From assembly GCA_950295325.1 (NCBI GenBank), contig OX485809.1, forward strand, positions 33,604,001 through 33,668,000: a DNA stretch of 64,000 nt. The letters are read 5' to 3'. Of the stretch, positions 1-12,118 are shown in pieces. Under the pieces are notes generated by a model. It made no database searches. It was not told where the DNA came from and saw only the letters and a list, made by a program, of their open reading frames with translations. Every line of letters begins with the position of its first letter. Positions within the stretch are counted from its first letter, which is position 1. The position numbers and the translations under genes are program-made. This stretch comes from Polytrichum commune. Its lineage: Eukaryota > Streptophyta > Polytrichopsida > Polytrichales > Polytrichaceae.

Positions 1-137
1 ACCCACCAATTAAAGCAATTGTACCGCCAAATAAGAAGCCCAAAAAAAAGGTGTCTAATTAAGGAAGCTAGTTGAATTAGCCTTGTCTACCTTGTCTATC
101 TAATTGATAGAAGTTGGAGAACATGAAAAAGTAATCA

Positions 138-325
138 AATAACACCTACGTACCTTACATAACATTATTAAGATCCATAACAATGTTTTGTGGGATTGAC
201 AATATTCCACAGTATATTCCCACATCAAATTGGATATGGGAATATTTTGTGGAATATTGTCAGTCCCACAAAACATTGTTATGGATCTTAATAATGTTAT
301 GTATGCATCATGGGTGTTGTTATTC
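138..325. repeat. Foldback (hairpin) element with near-perfect 70-base arms
   Basis: Arms at 157-227 and 232-302 are reverse complements with only a few mismatches, separated by about 4 bases; for example acataacattattaagatcc pairs with ggatcttaataatgttatgt. Weaker complementarity continues outward (aataacacc at 138 and ggtgttgttatt at 314-325). A diverged relative with a larger loop lies at 60351-60508. Confidence 0.85.
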
Positions 326-1347
326 TTAGTTGCTTTGACAGTAGACTCAATTTTAATGACCCCGAGTTAGTTGAGTCCAAGTTATCTGAGATGAATCGGC
401 CACAAATCAATAGGGGTCAAAGTTTTTATGGTGGATGAATGATACGTATGCTCTTATTCAAAAAAATGTCCCTCCTAGAAAGTTGAATATCTCATGCCCC
501 AATCATACCAATGTTTACATTTGGTTCCAACTATGAAATTGTTGGGGATTATGTTGAGAAATAGACGATGGCCCACCACATTTCACATTATTACAGCCAG
601 AGATGATGAGGGACGATGCCAAAAATGGCCAGCGTGGTTAGCCCCTCATAATGGCATTTGGTAACTTGAACCATTCTAGATGTAAGCTCATAGGAGTGCC
701 GTCTTTAATATTGAAGTGATTCAAAACCAAGATCGTGCTAGTCACAAATGAATTTGGAATTTTTGACAAACATGGAGGTAGTTAGAAGTCATATAGAAGC
801 TAGGAGATAAGTATTGAGGTGTAACAGATGAGTTATGAGCAATGTCTTGTGAGTGGTGACTGGTAACATGGAAGCACTAAGCTTCAAATCATGGAATTCC
901 CATGGGTTTATTATAAAAACATTTCATGGTGGATTTGTTGGTTTTCTTTTGTGATAAAATCTTTCTTTCCTTCGTGCATGAAGGGTGCTAATTACCATGG
1001 GCTAGACAATATCTTCAGCCCATTGTTAAAAAGTTAAGAATCTTTTCTAATACATCATAAATAATTACCACTGTACAATAAAAACATATAACATCTTAAG
1101 CTGACATTTTCAAACATATGGATTGATACTAGACAACATTCACTATTCGTGTTCAACAACTCTAGCAAGCATAAGTAGTTTCATGACATTGTTGTGGTGT
1201 AGGTTGGGACTCGAATAACTTGTTGTTGTCATGATCCACCTTACATGAAAGTATAAACACATAAGGTCTTTGGAGTACATTCATTTTCCCTTCTTCCCAT
1301 TGTGGTGTCTAAACACATTCTAGTGTCCAAGCATGTTCATGGCCACA
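326..1347. other. No gene seen
   Basis: AT-rich DNA without a supported reading frame or repeat structure. Confidence 0.6.
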
Positions 1348-1766
1348 GGGAGGTCACTCCATTGTCAAGTTGAACACCACGTGTGAACAAAGTTTGCTAC
1401 CCCTAAATTACATGCCATAGATAATTTTTAAAATTATGATAATTTTTTTCTACATATACATAATCATTGATAGTATTTTTTATATGTTTTTTCATATTTT
1501 TAGTCATCTTCATTTTCTACAGTAATCGTTTTAGTTCAATTCTACATCATTCTAGTTAGAAACGGTAAATTTTTATAAAAAAACCCATCAAATTTGGTTA
1601 CCATTTTTTACTATGTAATGAATATTGTGTATATCTACTCATGAAAAAAGAAATTGACAAAGTTTTGACCCATTTTGGTGATGCTTTATGTAAAAAGTGT
1701 GTATATATATTATTTATTTATTTAGGTTCGTATGTGGTGCTCAACTTGACAATGGAGTGACCTCCC
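1348..1766. mobile_element. TIR element (MITE) with 33-base inverted ends
   Basis: The left end gggaggtcactccattgtca (1348 onward) and the right end ending tggagtgacctccc (1766) match over 33 bases with one mismatch. The AT-rich interior is shared, in inverted orientation, with 43209-43560. No transposase frame. Target duplication not resolved. Confidence 0.75.
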
Positions 1767-2819
1767 CGTGTGCATGGCGCGATGTCGGCAATGAAACCTA
1801 GTATGAGTTGTCCTTCTTTGAGACGATGGTGATGGTGACACCATATTTGGGTATGGAATGGTTGTGATCCAAACAACATGGTGTATGTCCATGATTTCAT
1901 GGCTCTCCATTTTGATTTTGCGATATGTTATTGATGCAAATGGACTCCACTCCATTATCCTCCACTATATGGAAATTGAGTGGGAGTCCCTATTCAAAGG
2001 CACACAAAAAAAACGACTGAAGGATAGAGAGGGTTGTGATAGTTGATGATCTACAACATGGTGATAGTGCATCTCTTTGCTAGAGATGGAACCTAACATC
2101 CTCTAGTGCTAACACCTCCTCCCTAGAGAGATTGGCTCCAAGCTTTAACGGCCACATGCTAAACACTATTAGCCAGTCTAGATTCCACTTATTTTTGCTC
2201 ATTGTCACGCAATATTTAATGTCATCAAGTAGAAAACCATAATTCTTGCTCCACATTATTGGTGGAATGGTGCTCCTCCTTCATCCTTGTGTAAGTTGGA
2301 GCGAGAGTGCCACATTTGTCTTTCCCAACCGTATTATTGCAAAAAACACCCGTATTGGCTTGCATTGCCCAACAACGTTTGGGACGATTGGGAGGCACTC
2401 AACCATTCTTTAATTTGGAATTGTTCAATTCCAATTGAATTTGTTTATTCATTGAGAGTTGTTTAGCTCCAATAAATAACATCCATATATTGGGAGTTAT
2501 CTAACTTCAACACAAAGATCTTTCTCAATAGTTGTTTAAATCATGCGCACAATTCTTTCATTGATTGTCTAGCCCTTTGTGCATCACTTTTTATTGGATT
2601 GTTAGACCCAATTATCTTCTTGGAGTTGTCTGACTCCAAACACCATCTCTTCACATGCCAAGTGTTGAAAAGAATGGTTAGTATTTATTTCTTGCATAAT
2701 CAATCTTAAATATCTTAATCCATGTATATCATGGTTTATTGTGGATCATTTCCACAAAAATTTCATGTTGGCATTTCCGCACATTGGTCTACTATCATGT
2801 GTTATGAATATAAAACACA
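1767..2819. other. No gene seen
   Basis: Short frames only (up to about 60 codons), no family resemblance. Contains loosely repeated pieces of the type gagttgttagctccaa near 2420-2660. Confidence 0.55.
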
Positions 2820-3122
2820 TTGGGATAAGGATTTATTAAAGCACAATAGAACTAGATATCATATTACACAAGCAAATACACATACATAAAGGCATATGCA
2901 CAATGCTTGGAGTTAGATGGTCACCTCCACCCTTTGCCTTGATTTTATTGCACTTCTTTTCCTTGGTTTATACAATGCAATGGGATATCTCAAGTCCCAT
3001 TTTTTACAAACCATGTAAATTTGATCAAACCTTATTCATTCATATACCTCAAACAAATACAATCCTATGATTATGAGCAACCGAATGTTCTATCTTCAAC
3101 AAAATATAATTATCTAATTTCA
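2820..3122 (-). repeat. 3' LTR of the copia element
   Basis: This is the partner of 6296-6617. On the minus strand it begins TGTTGAAATTAG and aligns through the TTATTCATTCATATACCT and ACCTCCACC blocks. The outer (left) edge is uncertain by about 20 bases. Confidence 0.75.
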
Positions 3123-3639
3123 ACACTTTTATTTTGCGAGTAGTCAAAGGATTACAATTTCATTGCATGTAATAATGATTGTTGCATCTCCTTTGCAAGT
3201 TCCATATTTTCAAATGATGTGGCTTCACACAATTTCAAAAAATCACCGAAACATGCTACATTGGTCCGTTCTTCCCAATGCTAGGACAATATGTGGTTCT
3301 TCACCTCTCCAAGTGGCCGGCGTTCCTTGTGGAGTATCTTTGCTCCACTAAAGGTTGCCCCACTTTATAAACGCCTAGATTTGGTTGCATTCTTTCATTA
3401 CAATTGTCTTGGGACGGAGGTGTTGAAGAACACCTTTCTTTGTTGGTCCTTCTCTTGTATTTTTAATTGCTACTAGATTATCTCTGACTTGATCTTCACC
3501 CTCTTCAATATTTTAAGCACCATCAACCAAAGGTGATATGAAAGATTCGTCCAGCCAATTATCATGGAAGTCTCATTTCTCTTACTTTGACACATTTCCA
3601 AATCATTCTCAGTATTCATACCATCCTCCATAATAACGA
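3123..3639 (-). other. 3' internal part of the copia element, unassigned
   Basis: This lies between the truncated integrase and the 3' LTR. A minus frame around 3165-3255 reads FGDFLKLCEATSFENMELAK and looks protein-like, but it does not match a copia RNase H end that I know. No RT motif (YVDDM) was found. Confidence 0.35.
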
Positions 3640-3973
3640 CATCTCTCATGGGACTACACACATCCAAATGTATTGTCTCAAAAGATTCAATTGCTTGCCT
3701 TCTCCTATGGTTAACAAACGTTGTCTTATGTTGTTTACCCTCCATGCATGCTTCACAACTCGACGACGATGTGCGATAAACAATTTGGCCAAGGTGCATA
3801 CCACTAAATACATTTTGAAGTGTATGAACACTCTTCACTTTCAAATGCCCAAGCTGACGATACCGAAGCTCAAGTACACCATCATTCTTCCATGATCGTG
3901 CCAAATTAACTGCATCCGTTCTATACACATTGGTAAAGTTCATGACGTACAAATTACCTTCATGTAGCCCCAT
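3640..3973 (-). pseudogene. copia GAG-pre-integrase / integrase N-terminus relic
   Basis: The frame contains RQLGHLKVKSVHTLQ, then SSSSCEACMEGKQHKT and ETIHLDVCSPM. These are the His-Cys zinc site and the first integrase D-containing strand of copia polyproteins. After residue VCSPM the integrase core is missing and the frame runs into unrelated sequence toward 3473. Confidence 0.8.
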
Positions 3974-4194
3974 TGTAATTTGTACCTCTTACAATACATT
4001 TCATTTAGATTGAATTGTACTTTCAACAAAATAGACAAAAGTTTGCTCACCGAGAGCAAATTCACTTGCAATTTGTGTATATAGAGGACATTTTTGTTTA
4101 AACCATGTTTGTTAAACTTCTCACCATCACCTCAACTACAATGGAACCTATTCTAATTGCACCACGATGATATCATCATCCAAAAGGATATTAT

Positions 4195-4300
4195 GTGAGT
4201 AAATACATCGTATGTGTCAAATGCCGCCCTACAAGAAATCATGTGTTTCGTTGCTCCGAAATCCATGATCCACTTACACGTGGTCTCTGAATATGTTTCA
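4195..4300 (-). pseudogene. copia aspartic protease motif relic
   Basis: The minus strand at about 4232-4276 reads WIMDFGATKHMIS. This matches the copia protease active-site region W-I-x-D-S-G-A-x-x-H, with Ser replaced by Phe. Only the region around the active site is recognisable. Confidence 0.65.
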
Positions 4301-4379
4301 TGTTTAGTTCCAAATGCATAGTCATCATTCTCTTTGGTGTTCTTAGCATTCTCTCGGTTGTTATTATTTGTCTTGTTGC

Positions 4380-5128
4380 AAAAACATGCAATATGGCCTA
4401 TTTTGCCACAATAGTAGCATGTTTTGACATCTTTGCATGAGGATGGATTGCCACATATATCTCATGCAATAACATTGAGGCATGATGACCTTAGAGTTTC
4501 TTCTCCTTCCTCTTAGATATCTCGTGCATCAAATGTACCATCATGTACTCCATAGTTAGCTCCTTCATTGGCATTGTCTCCAAGGTCGTGATCAAATATT
4601 TGTATGAAGGTGGCAACTTCTTGAACAAAGTCATAACAACATTTTCGTTTCTCACGGATACCTCCAAGTAAGTAAGTTGATATGTAAATGCCATGATCTT
4701 ATTAATGTGTCCAACAAGTCATCATTATTTTGTATCTTGCATGTAAAGAATTTGGGACGAACGAAGAGAATGTTGGACAACCTCCTCATTCCGTGGATGT
4801 TGCAAAAGGGTCTTTCATGTTTCTACTGGTCCTTTGCAACCCTTGATGTGTGCAAGTTTATTGTATGTCAAGTTGAGCACAATAATGAACATTGTCTTCT
4901 TGATACGCGTTTGGTATTATTTTTTACTTTGGAATCAGCGTTGGAAGGTGGAGTTTTTTTAAATTCATCTACAATTTCCCAAAGGTCCACAAAAACAAAC
5001 TTCATCTCTGATTTGAACTTTCGAACATTGAAGTTATCTTTATTAAATTTGTTGATGACTTTAATTCCCTTATGTTCAAGTGATTCCATCTTTACGCTCA
5101 AAGAATGGGAATATACATTTTTAATCAT
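4380..5128 (-). pseudogene. copia gag relic (UBN2-type gag and CCHC zinc knuckle)
   Basis: The minus frame from 5128 gives a copia gag N-terminus (KFKSEMKFVFVDLWEIVDEF). A second frame at 4694-4491 continues with VMTLFKKLPPSYKYLITTLE, the usual gag core. A zinc knuckle CYYCGKIGHIACFC (C-x2-C-x4-H-x4-C) is encoded near 4383-4425. The pieces are in different frames, so the gene is dead. Confidence 0.8.
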
Positions 5129-5149
5129 TCAAATTAACCTTTTCTAAGC

Positions 5150-6290
5150 TATTATATGCATTCAATGGCTTCACAAGCATCAATCGACCTTTCTTAAGCT
5201 AAAAGAACCCCACTTGGACTCAAATGCATCATTACATCTCAATCCACTCAATTGAGATCTTCTTGCTTTCAATCCACTCAAGTTAGATTCTCTTGAACTT
5301 AAATGAGCCTTTGAACCTTCACTCCACTCACAATGGGTTTTTTTCGCTCTCAAATATGGCTTTGAACCTTCAATCGAGTCAAGTCAGGCCCTATTGCTCT
5401 CAAATGTACTTTTGCACACTCAATCCACTCGAGTCAAATGTTTTTGAAGGAAAATGAGCCCTCTTGCTCTTAAAAATGCCTTTGCAACCTTCATCTACTC
5501 GAGTTAAATTCTTTTGAACTCAAATGAGCCCTCTTGCTCTCACATTGGCCTTTATATCCTTAATCCACTAAAACAAACACTCTTGGTCTCAAATGTGCCT
5601 TTGCACCCTTGATCCACTCAAGCCAAATCCTTTAATAATGAGATCTATTTAAACTCACACGAGCCTTCATTATCTTACATGCACATTTGCAACTTCAAAT
5701 TAGGTCCTCTTCAACTCTAATAAGCATTTGCACTTTCAAATCACTCAAATCAAGCCCTCTACACCTCCAATGTACATTTTACCCTCAAATCAGTCAAACC
5801 ATGCCCTCTACAAGTCATTTATACATTTGTATCCTCAAACGACTCAAATCATGCTCTTTACAACTGAAATATGCATTTGCACCCTCAAAGAATTCAAATC
5901 AAATCCTCTTTCACTCTAATGTGCACATTCAAATCATTCAAATCAAGTTTTTTTTAATAGTAATGTGTCTTTGCACCCTCAAATCATTCAAATCAAGCAA
6001 TCTTCAACTCTAACGTGTCTTTGTACCTTTAAATCACTCAAATGACTTTCAATATCCTCAAATATGTACAATTGCATTCATCCAAGTCAAAACAATACTC
6101 AATTGTATCAAATACGCATTCAAGCATTACAAACACTCAAAATAACACTTACAACCTCCAAATGTGCATTTATACACCTATAATGCTCCAAATGTGCACC
6201 AATGCACCTCCAACATGAAGCATCTTAAAAGCTCTTACAAGCCCTAAAACCACTTAAGATCCAATCCCTAACCAACTAGCAATCAAATAT
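5150..6290. repeat. Imperfect tandem-like repeat in the copia leader
   Basis: Units of about 40-65 bases recur, built from ccctcttgctctcaaatg, ccactcaagtcaaat and ctttgcaccctcaaatcactc. They occupy the region between the 5' LTR and gag. The register drifts and no unit is exact. It has the look of a satellite-like leader expansion. Confidence 0.6.
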
Positions 6291-6295
6291 CTAAC

Positions 6296-6617
6296 TTGCA
6301 TAAATGGGCCGATAACCTATTGAAGTACAATAAAACTACATACTCCGTATTAGATTGCACAAGCAAATATATATACACAAAAACATGAATAATGTTTGGA
6401 GTGAGATGATCACCTCCACCCCTTGCCTTGTTCTTTACTGCATTTTTCTTCCTTGGTTCATACAATGCATATGGTAAATCTTAACTCTCACTTTCCACAA
6501 ACCATATGGGTTTATTCAAACCTTATTCATTCATATACCTATAATAATTACAATCCAATGACTATGAGCAACCTAATGCTCTATCTTCAACACAATCTAA
6601 TCTTCTAACTGCAACAA
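6296..6617 (-). repeat. 5' LTR of the copia element
   Basis: On the minus strand it begins TGTTGCAGTT. It aligns with 2820-3122 along its length; shared runs include tattcattcatatacct, atgagcaacc, ggagt and caagcaaata. The two copies differ by many substitutions and small indels (perhaps 75-80 percent identity by eye), so the insertion is old. Confidence 0.75.
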
Positions 6618-8180
6618 GATTAACAGCCCATCATCGTCATACGTCATAATAGCACACTTCAATAGAATGATCACAATGAGTTTGGTAATAAAGCAACTAA
6701 GATGCGTGATAATATAATGTAAGTACTAGACGCATGTGACCATCTCACTACATGTAACAAAAATGCCAACCACTATAGAAAGACCATGCAAGCCTCTTTT
6801 GTGGCAATACTAGAAGATGACCATCATGAACGCATGACAAGATATTTTATTTCAACATCCTTTATTGTTGGTGTGTCCTTGTAATATTTGCATATTTGTT
6901 TGTGTTGAAATTGCAATGATGATTTGATACATATTTGGGTGATCTTCATTTCCATAAATTAATATGACAACATTCTAGTTTGCTTGGGCATTGTCTATCG
7001 TGAAAACCTTGAAGTTCACGTTTATGACCCCATTGTCTTCCATTACTGCATTAAGGTTTTTTCAAAGTAAAATCGAAGCAACTCCATCTTCGGATTGCAT
7101 ATCAAAACACACAATCACAAGCACTTTACAATACTTACTATCCTTCACATGTGACATCATTGTCATCTAATCTTTTGACGAGCACGATCCATGAGTTCTC
7201 CATGCCCGCTCTAACCTGCATTTGTTCCAAACCACTGCCCATAAGGTTCACATGCAAATAAAAATACATACCTTGTCTTTTCAACTAGTTTGAGAAACAA
7301 CTACCATGGACAAATTTGAAACCCGAATGACCTTTGAGCGTTGTGGCACTATCCATGGTGCCCATTCACTTCACACAAAGCGCTTCATCCTAGAAACAAA
7401 GTTGTAGCAATTTGGCAATACAAGTGTAATCAATATATCCATAACGATCTCCAAGGATGTTCCATCAAGTTGATGGCCTTTGCCATGTGTTGGCGGTTTC
7501 AATAAGTATCGTGATTAAAAAAATTCTTGCTTGTTGCCATGAAAATTGTAGAGTTTTTTTGCAATGCATGTTTTCATTACCTTTTTTGCAATGCAATGAA
7601 GACAACATGGGTAGTGTGGAAGCTTCTTCTCGTGGGTCCGCATAGAATACAAGACATGTGTAAGTTAATTGTAATTTGTAATTTGGTTTTGATTTTCTAC
7701 TCTCATTTTGACTCTATAATCGGTGAACATTGTTCTGTGTGTGCAATTGCAACTTTCACTTCCATCTATGGCACATCGTCTTCCTCTATTCATTTGCCAA
7801 CATTCATGATGTTCAGAAATAAAGTTCAAAGAATGGTCAACACCAAACGATTTGAACAATGCCACATCCCCCTACTAGGCACCCATGCTTGTGTGCAACA
7901 TATTCACCACTCACCATAAAATACCTCTCTTACCCATGCTCAACAAAAGAAAAATGGAAAACTACCACTTCCCTATACTACCCACCTAACTCCTATATAT
8001 ATACGAACAACATGAGGGCCTAGGCCCTCCCTCCCTTCCCTTGGTCACTATAGGGACCACCTTTGACAAGAGGTAGCAACACTTGTCCCATAGCTTTATT
8101 AAGTATATCCATTTTGGGTTCACATATGAGCTCGTGGCTATGATCAAGGTGAAGCGCCCCTCATTCATGCCAACACTAGA

Positions 8181-8182
<2 letters not shown>
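6618..8182. other. No gene seen
   Basis: The longest frame (7527-7919, 130 codons) has no recognisable motif and antisense frames of similar quality, so it is not called. Confidence 0.5.

Positions 8183-8254
<72 letters not shown>
8183..8254 (+). repeat. (CT)36 microsatellite
   Basis: 72 bases of uninterrupted CT dinucleotide. Confidence 0.98.
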
Positions 8255-8257
<3 letters not shown>

Positions 8258-9198
8258 CTTAGGGTCGTTTTACACATGCGATCAAGGGCCGTAAAGAAAT
8301 TTGATCAAGGGTTTCTTGTGATCATGGTTGGCAGTCCGAAGATCATCGCCAAAAGAAACCCACATGACAATGTCAAACACACTTAGACGGGGATGTAAAT
8401 TTGAACGAAAACAAGAATCGAATATCTACACAATAGTTATTTAATTACAATTGTTCTCACTAAAATTAGAAAAGAACACAAAATGTATTGTTTCTTGACA
8501 TGGTTACCTTCATTTTTTGCCAAGACAACCTATTTAGGGGCTCTCACCCTAAAATCCGGGTGACCACCAAACATTATCCATTTTTGGACATATAAGATTC
8601 CGTGTCACTTTCTCTTTCATTCTATGACACGGTCATTCTTATTTATGAAGACCTTTTGCAAAACAAAAGGAGCCCGCCACTCATTTCCCAACCAATTTGG
8701 GAAGTGACGGTCATGGTCACTTGCCACTACACCATTTATGACACACTTTAAATGCTGTGATATCATGCATGTGACAACCAAAGTGCACGTGATATTACAT
8801 AATTTTGTAGTGTTAAACATGGATCCTTGATGTAAGATAATTAGTGTAGCATGTGACATTATGGAATAACACAAAATGCAACATTGTGATGTTAAAATTG
8901 ATGGACACCTTGATGTGCACAATTTAGGGTGCACCTTGGCCCCGCCTAGGGCTTAGGGTTTCAAGGGTTTTGAGGGTTGTCCAAGGGGCAAGTTGCATTG
9001 TGCAGTAGTAATTGTAAGCAATTTTTAAATTCGTAGATGCAGCAGAGCTTGGCATGGAGGATTATGTGGTTCCGCAAACAAGGAATGGCTTTTCCAGTAG
9101 TAGTGAAAGGAATTTATATGCTCTTGGGTTGAGGAAGAATTTTTCAGATAGTGGTGGAGAACAACAATGCCGCCGCAGGGGGGGGGGGGGGGCTAAAG
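8255..9198. other. No gene seen; contains a 15-base G run at 9178-9192
   Basis: No supported frame. The poly-G run adjoins the left end of the TIR element at about 9199. Confidence 0.5.
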
Positions 9199-9939
9199 GT
9201 AGAGGGTGCTAAAACCAACACCCCACTCAAAAGCAACACTTATAAACGTTTCCCAATCATCAACACTCCACTACCTTGAACTGTTCTTCATAGAAAAGGA
9301 GTGCATGAGCCCACACAATGACGGGTTTAGGCGCCACCAGTGGCACCACCGCATCTTGGCCTCCACTAACTTCATATTGGGCATGTAACATGATGTACTC
9401 TATCTTGGGTTAGTTCAAGGTGTGTTTAAGGTGGCTTGTTCTAGCCATTCTATTCACAAGGGGAGAACGGTTCAAGCCCACAGAGCCAAGGAGTCGGTTA
9501 TGGGTTCAAAGGGGTTCGGTTATGGGCACAAAGGGGGCCAGTTTTGGGCAACAAGGGGGTTGGTACCCGGGATGCAAGGGGACGGTTCTACAACCGAACT
9601 GGGTGGGATCATGGAGGTGGCCATGTTGGGCTTTGATGAAGCTTGGTTCTAGTACCCAACTATGTTTGTGTTGGTTCTAAGCAATGAAGGTGGGCGTCCT
9701 CATTGCATGCAAGGTCATCATACATGGGACCTTGGGATCGGTATAAAAAAGTTAGTGCTTTTGACGTTGAATATTCATCAAATATTCAATTGAAGCTATT
9801 TTCTTCTTCTTTCTTTATGCCTATGTTTAGCCCAAAGACTAATATATATTTGAGCATATATATATATATATCAACCGCATAGCCATATGTATGTGCAATA
9901 GCTTAAAGTGTTGGTTTAAGCACCCTCTACCATAGCGGT
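9199..9939. mobile_element. TIR element with GGTAGAGGGTGCT ends
   Basis: The left end ggtagagggtgctaaaacca and the right end ggtttaagcaccctctacc are inverted repeats. A second member with the same ends and the same subterminal ccccacccaaaagcaacacc lies at 59385-60012. No transposase frame. Target duplication not resolved. Confidence 0.65.
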
Positions 9940-10231
9940 GGTGGTGATCATCATCATCATCATCATTAGAGTGAGATAAAAGATGTTGGAATCGGTATAA
10001 AAAAAGCTAGTGCTTTTGACGTTGTATATTCATCAAATTCAATTGAAGCTATGTTCTTCTTCTTTCTTTATGCCTATGTTTAGCCTAAAGACTAATATAT
10101 ATATCAACCACATAGCCATATGTATGTGCAATAGCTTGAAGTGTTGGTTTAAGCACCCTCTACCATAGTGGTGGTGGTGGTGATCATCATCATCATCATC
10201 ATCATCATTAGAGTGAGATGGAGGATGTTGG
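9735..10231 (+). repeat. Tandem duplication of about 250 bases (2 units)
   Basis: Unit 1 (9735-9988) and unit 2 (9989-10231) both run from atcggtataaaaaa through ttcttcttctttctttatgc and ggtttaagcaccctctac to atcatcattagagtgagat. They differ by a few substitutions and by repeat-number changes in the AT, GGT and CAT tracts. The duplicated block includes the right end of the 9199-9939 element, so the duplication followed its insertion. Confidence 0.9.
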
Positions 10232-11010
10232 TGATGTTCCTAAGAGTGGGGAGAGGAAGAAGAGAGAGGATGGTGCAATTGTTGTCGAGTGTGTGTGTGG
10301 GGGGGGGGGGATGGCGGCAGGAGTAATTGATGGTGGTAATGGAGTTGTTGGCCATGCTGATTTCTTTGTCTCCTCCAGCCATGTTGATGATGCTTTCTTT
10401 TGGGAATGCTTGGAGTCAAGAAGAAACATGGAAAGTAAATAACTTCTGTGATGTCAACGTTCAGCCTCCTTTGCTGTTATGGCAGTGCCCACAATGCATT
10501 TGGGAGAGAAGTTTTGCAGAATCCTTTGGTAGTCAGTCTTCGGAAGGAGCTTTGGGCCTGCTTGGTAGCGGAGAAGGAAGTCGAAACAGTTGCTAGCAGA
10601 AGCAGATTGATTCTCAGCCACACGATGTGACCAAGCAGGCTGCCTTGCGTGCTGAGTTATACAAGTAAAGGCCCTCTCAATTTGCCTCTCACCTACTACT
10701 AACTTACTTCTCCACCACAAAGTTGAGAAGCTCTTTGTCGTGTGGAGAACGGGAAATTTTGGTCTTGTTTCTCAAAATAATGTAGAAAAGTTTCATATGA
10801 TGTAGAAAGAAAAGATCACATACATGTTCATGGCGAGTGAGGAATACAAGCTACACATCATCATGCTACAAGATGTTGATCCAATTCGAGAGGTGCAAAC
10901 ATGTGGTGCAATGTGAGAGCGTGGTTTGTCTTCTTTGGTGGTTTGCATTAATGTTGAAAATCCCCGTGATATAAGGGAGAGAAACATGACAATAAGGAGT
11001 GAGATTTGAA
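10216..11010 (+). pseudogene. Coding-like relic, family not recognised
   Basis: Several + frames are locally protein-like and join by shifts: SGERKKREDGAIVVE and DDAFFWECLESRRNMES (frame at 10218), then QCPQCIWERSFAESFGSQSS and LLGSGEGS (frame at 10327), then KQAALRAELYK near 10637. The base composition is less AT-rich than the flanks. It may be a fragment of a captured host gene or an unknown transposon protein. Stops and shifts rule out function. Confidence 0.35.
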
Positions 11011-11054
11011 TTGAGATTCCAAGGTATTAGAGAAGGAGTGACATTACGGAGGTT

Positions 11055-11400
11055 GACATTACGAAGTTTAAGGTGTATTTGGTGTGTCACATGCATAACA
11101 GTGTTGCTCACCCTAGTTTGAGGCATATCCACAACTTCATCAACAGTGTCACCTCATGCCACTTGGCATTCACGTGCGCTTACTACAATCTTGGCACGAG
11201 TAACTTACGGCGAATGATGTTGAGAGGCATACGCTTATGTTACGTAATGGTCTACAAAATCAACCAAAGTGTACACAACTGACAGTTGGCATGAGTACGC
11301 TCAAGAATATCTTCCTCATGCATACCAGAATGTGAACACACAACACCTACCACAGTTGGTATGCTCCATAACATCTTCCCCTTGCATACCAAAACGCACA
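11055..11400 (+). repeat. Decayed copy of the TA-flanked TIR family (large subtype)
   Basis: The sequence tttgaggcatatccac, gtgtcacctcatgccacttggcattca, cttggcacgagta, and tcaagaatatcttcctc follows the order seen in 38151-40067 and 56591-57605. The left end is degenerate (ggtgtatttggtgtgtcacatg) and no right terminus was found. Confidence 0.55.
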
Positions 11401-12118
11401 GACTCTCCATCTCCATAATCCCATTATTTATAGTGGGCCGACAAGCCCAAGGGGCTTGCTTTTGGGGGCAAACTTTACCACAGCAGCTTGCTTGTGACCC
11501 CACATCATTCCGATTTCCGCTCACTCGGCATGCAGATACTTACAATACATGTTGACAAATTTTCGGGTAGGTGCACCGTGCAAGTCCTGGAACCTCACCT
11601 ACTCCAATTCCACTTCACAAGCTATCCTCACTCCCAAGCCTAGACTAAATTACCGCCACTTTGGCGTGTATAGCTCGTTGTGCCCCCATGGAGATCCTTC
11701 CAGCCATTACAGAGACCAGGCAATGTGTGGGCCTAGTAAAAAAAATTAATTTAATTTAAAATTTTAGAAATGAATCGAAGACACATCATAGACTGTGGTG
11801 CAGTGGCAGACTGAGTTTGGAATCTCTGAAAAACAAACAAGAAGAAGGGATCCCTAGCTCGCTACCTTATTATTATAAGTTACAGTAAGGGGGCCTTTTA
11901 TTCCTTTGGATACTCAAGCTTACCTCTGAGGCTGCTCATGTGCCCTTTTGTGAGTGGGATGATGAGATTCCCTTGTTGCCGTGGGCCGGGTTTAAAAACC
12001 AAAATATCTATTTGCACTCCAGCTCAGCTAACCACCATTTGAATGCCTCTCTTCAAGCAGGGCCTGGTTGACGGGAGCACGGAATCTCGTGCTTTGATTC
12101 CCAAGGCCCCATAGCTCA
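11401..12118. other. No gene seen
   Basis: Mixed-composition intergenic DNA, no supported frame. Confidence 0.5.

Larger units (their letters stand above)
2820..6617 (-). mobile_element. Internally deleted Ty1/copia LTR retrotransposon
   Basis: Two direct repeats of about 300-320 bases (2820-3122 and 6296-6617) flank a minus-strand internal region with gag, a zinc knuckle, a protease motif and a GAG-pre-integrase domain. Reading then passes directly into unrecognised sequence; no integrase core, reverse transcriptase or RNase H could be found. The internal region is 3.2 kb where a complete copia element needs about 4-5 kb. Stops and frameshifts break every domain. Target duplications and primer binding site were not identified. 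Confidence 0.8.

Noticed and set aside
3473-3973. 166-codon minus frame as a possible host gene
   Set aside because: Its first half is a copia GAG-pre-integrase domain; it belongs to the retrotransposon.
7527-7919. 130-codon + frame
   Set aside because: No motif, low-quality composition, and comparable antisense frames; no splice or promoter context.
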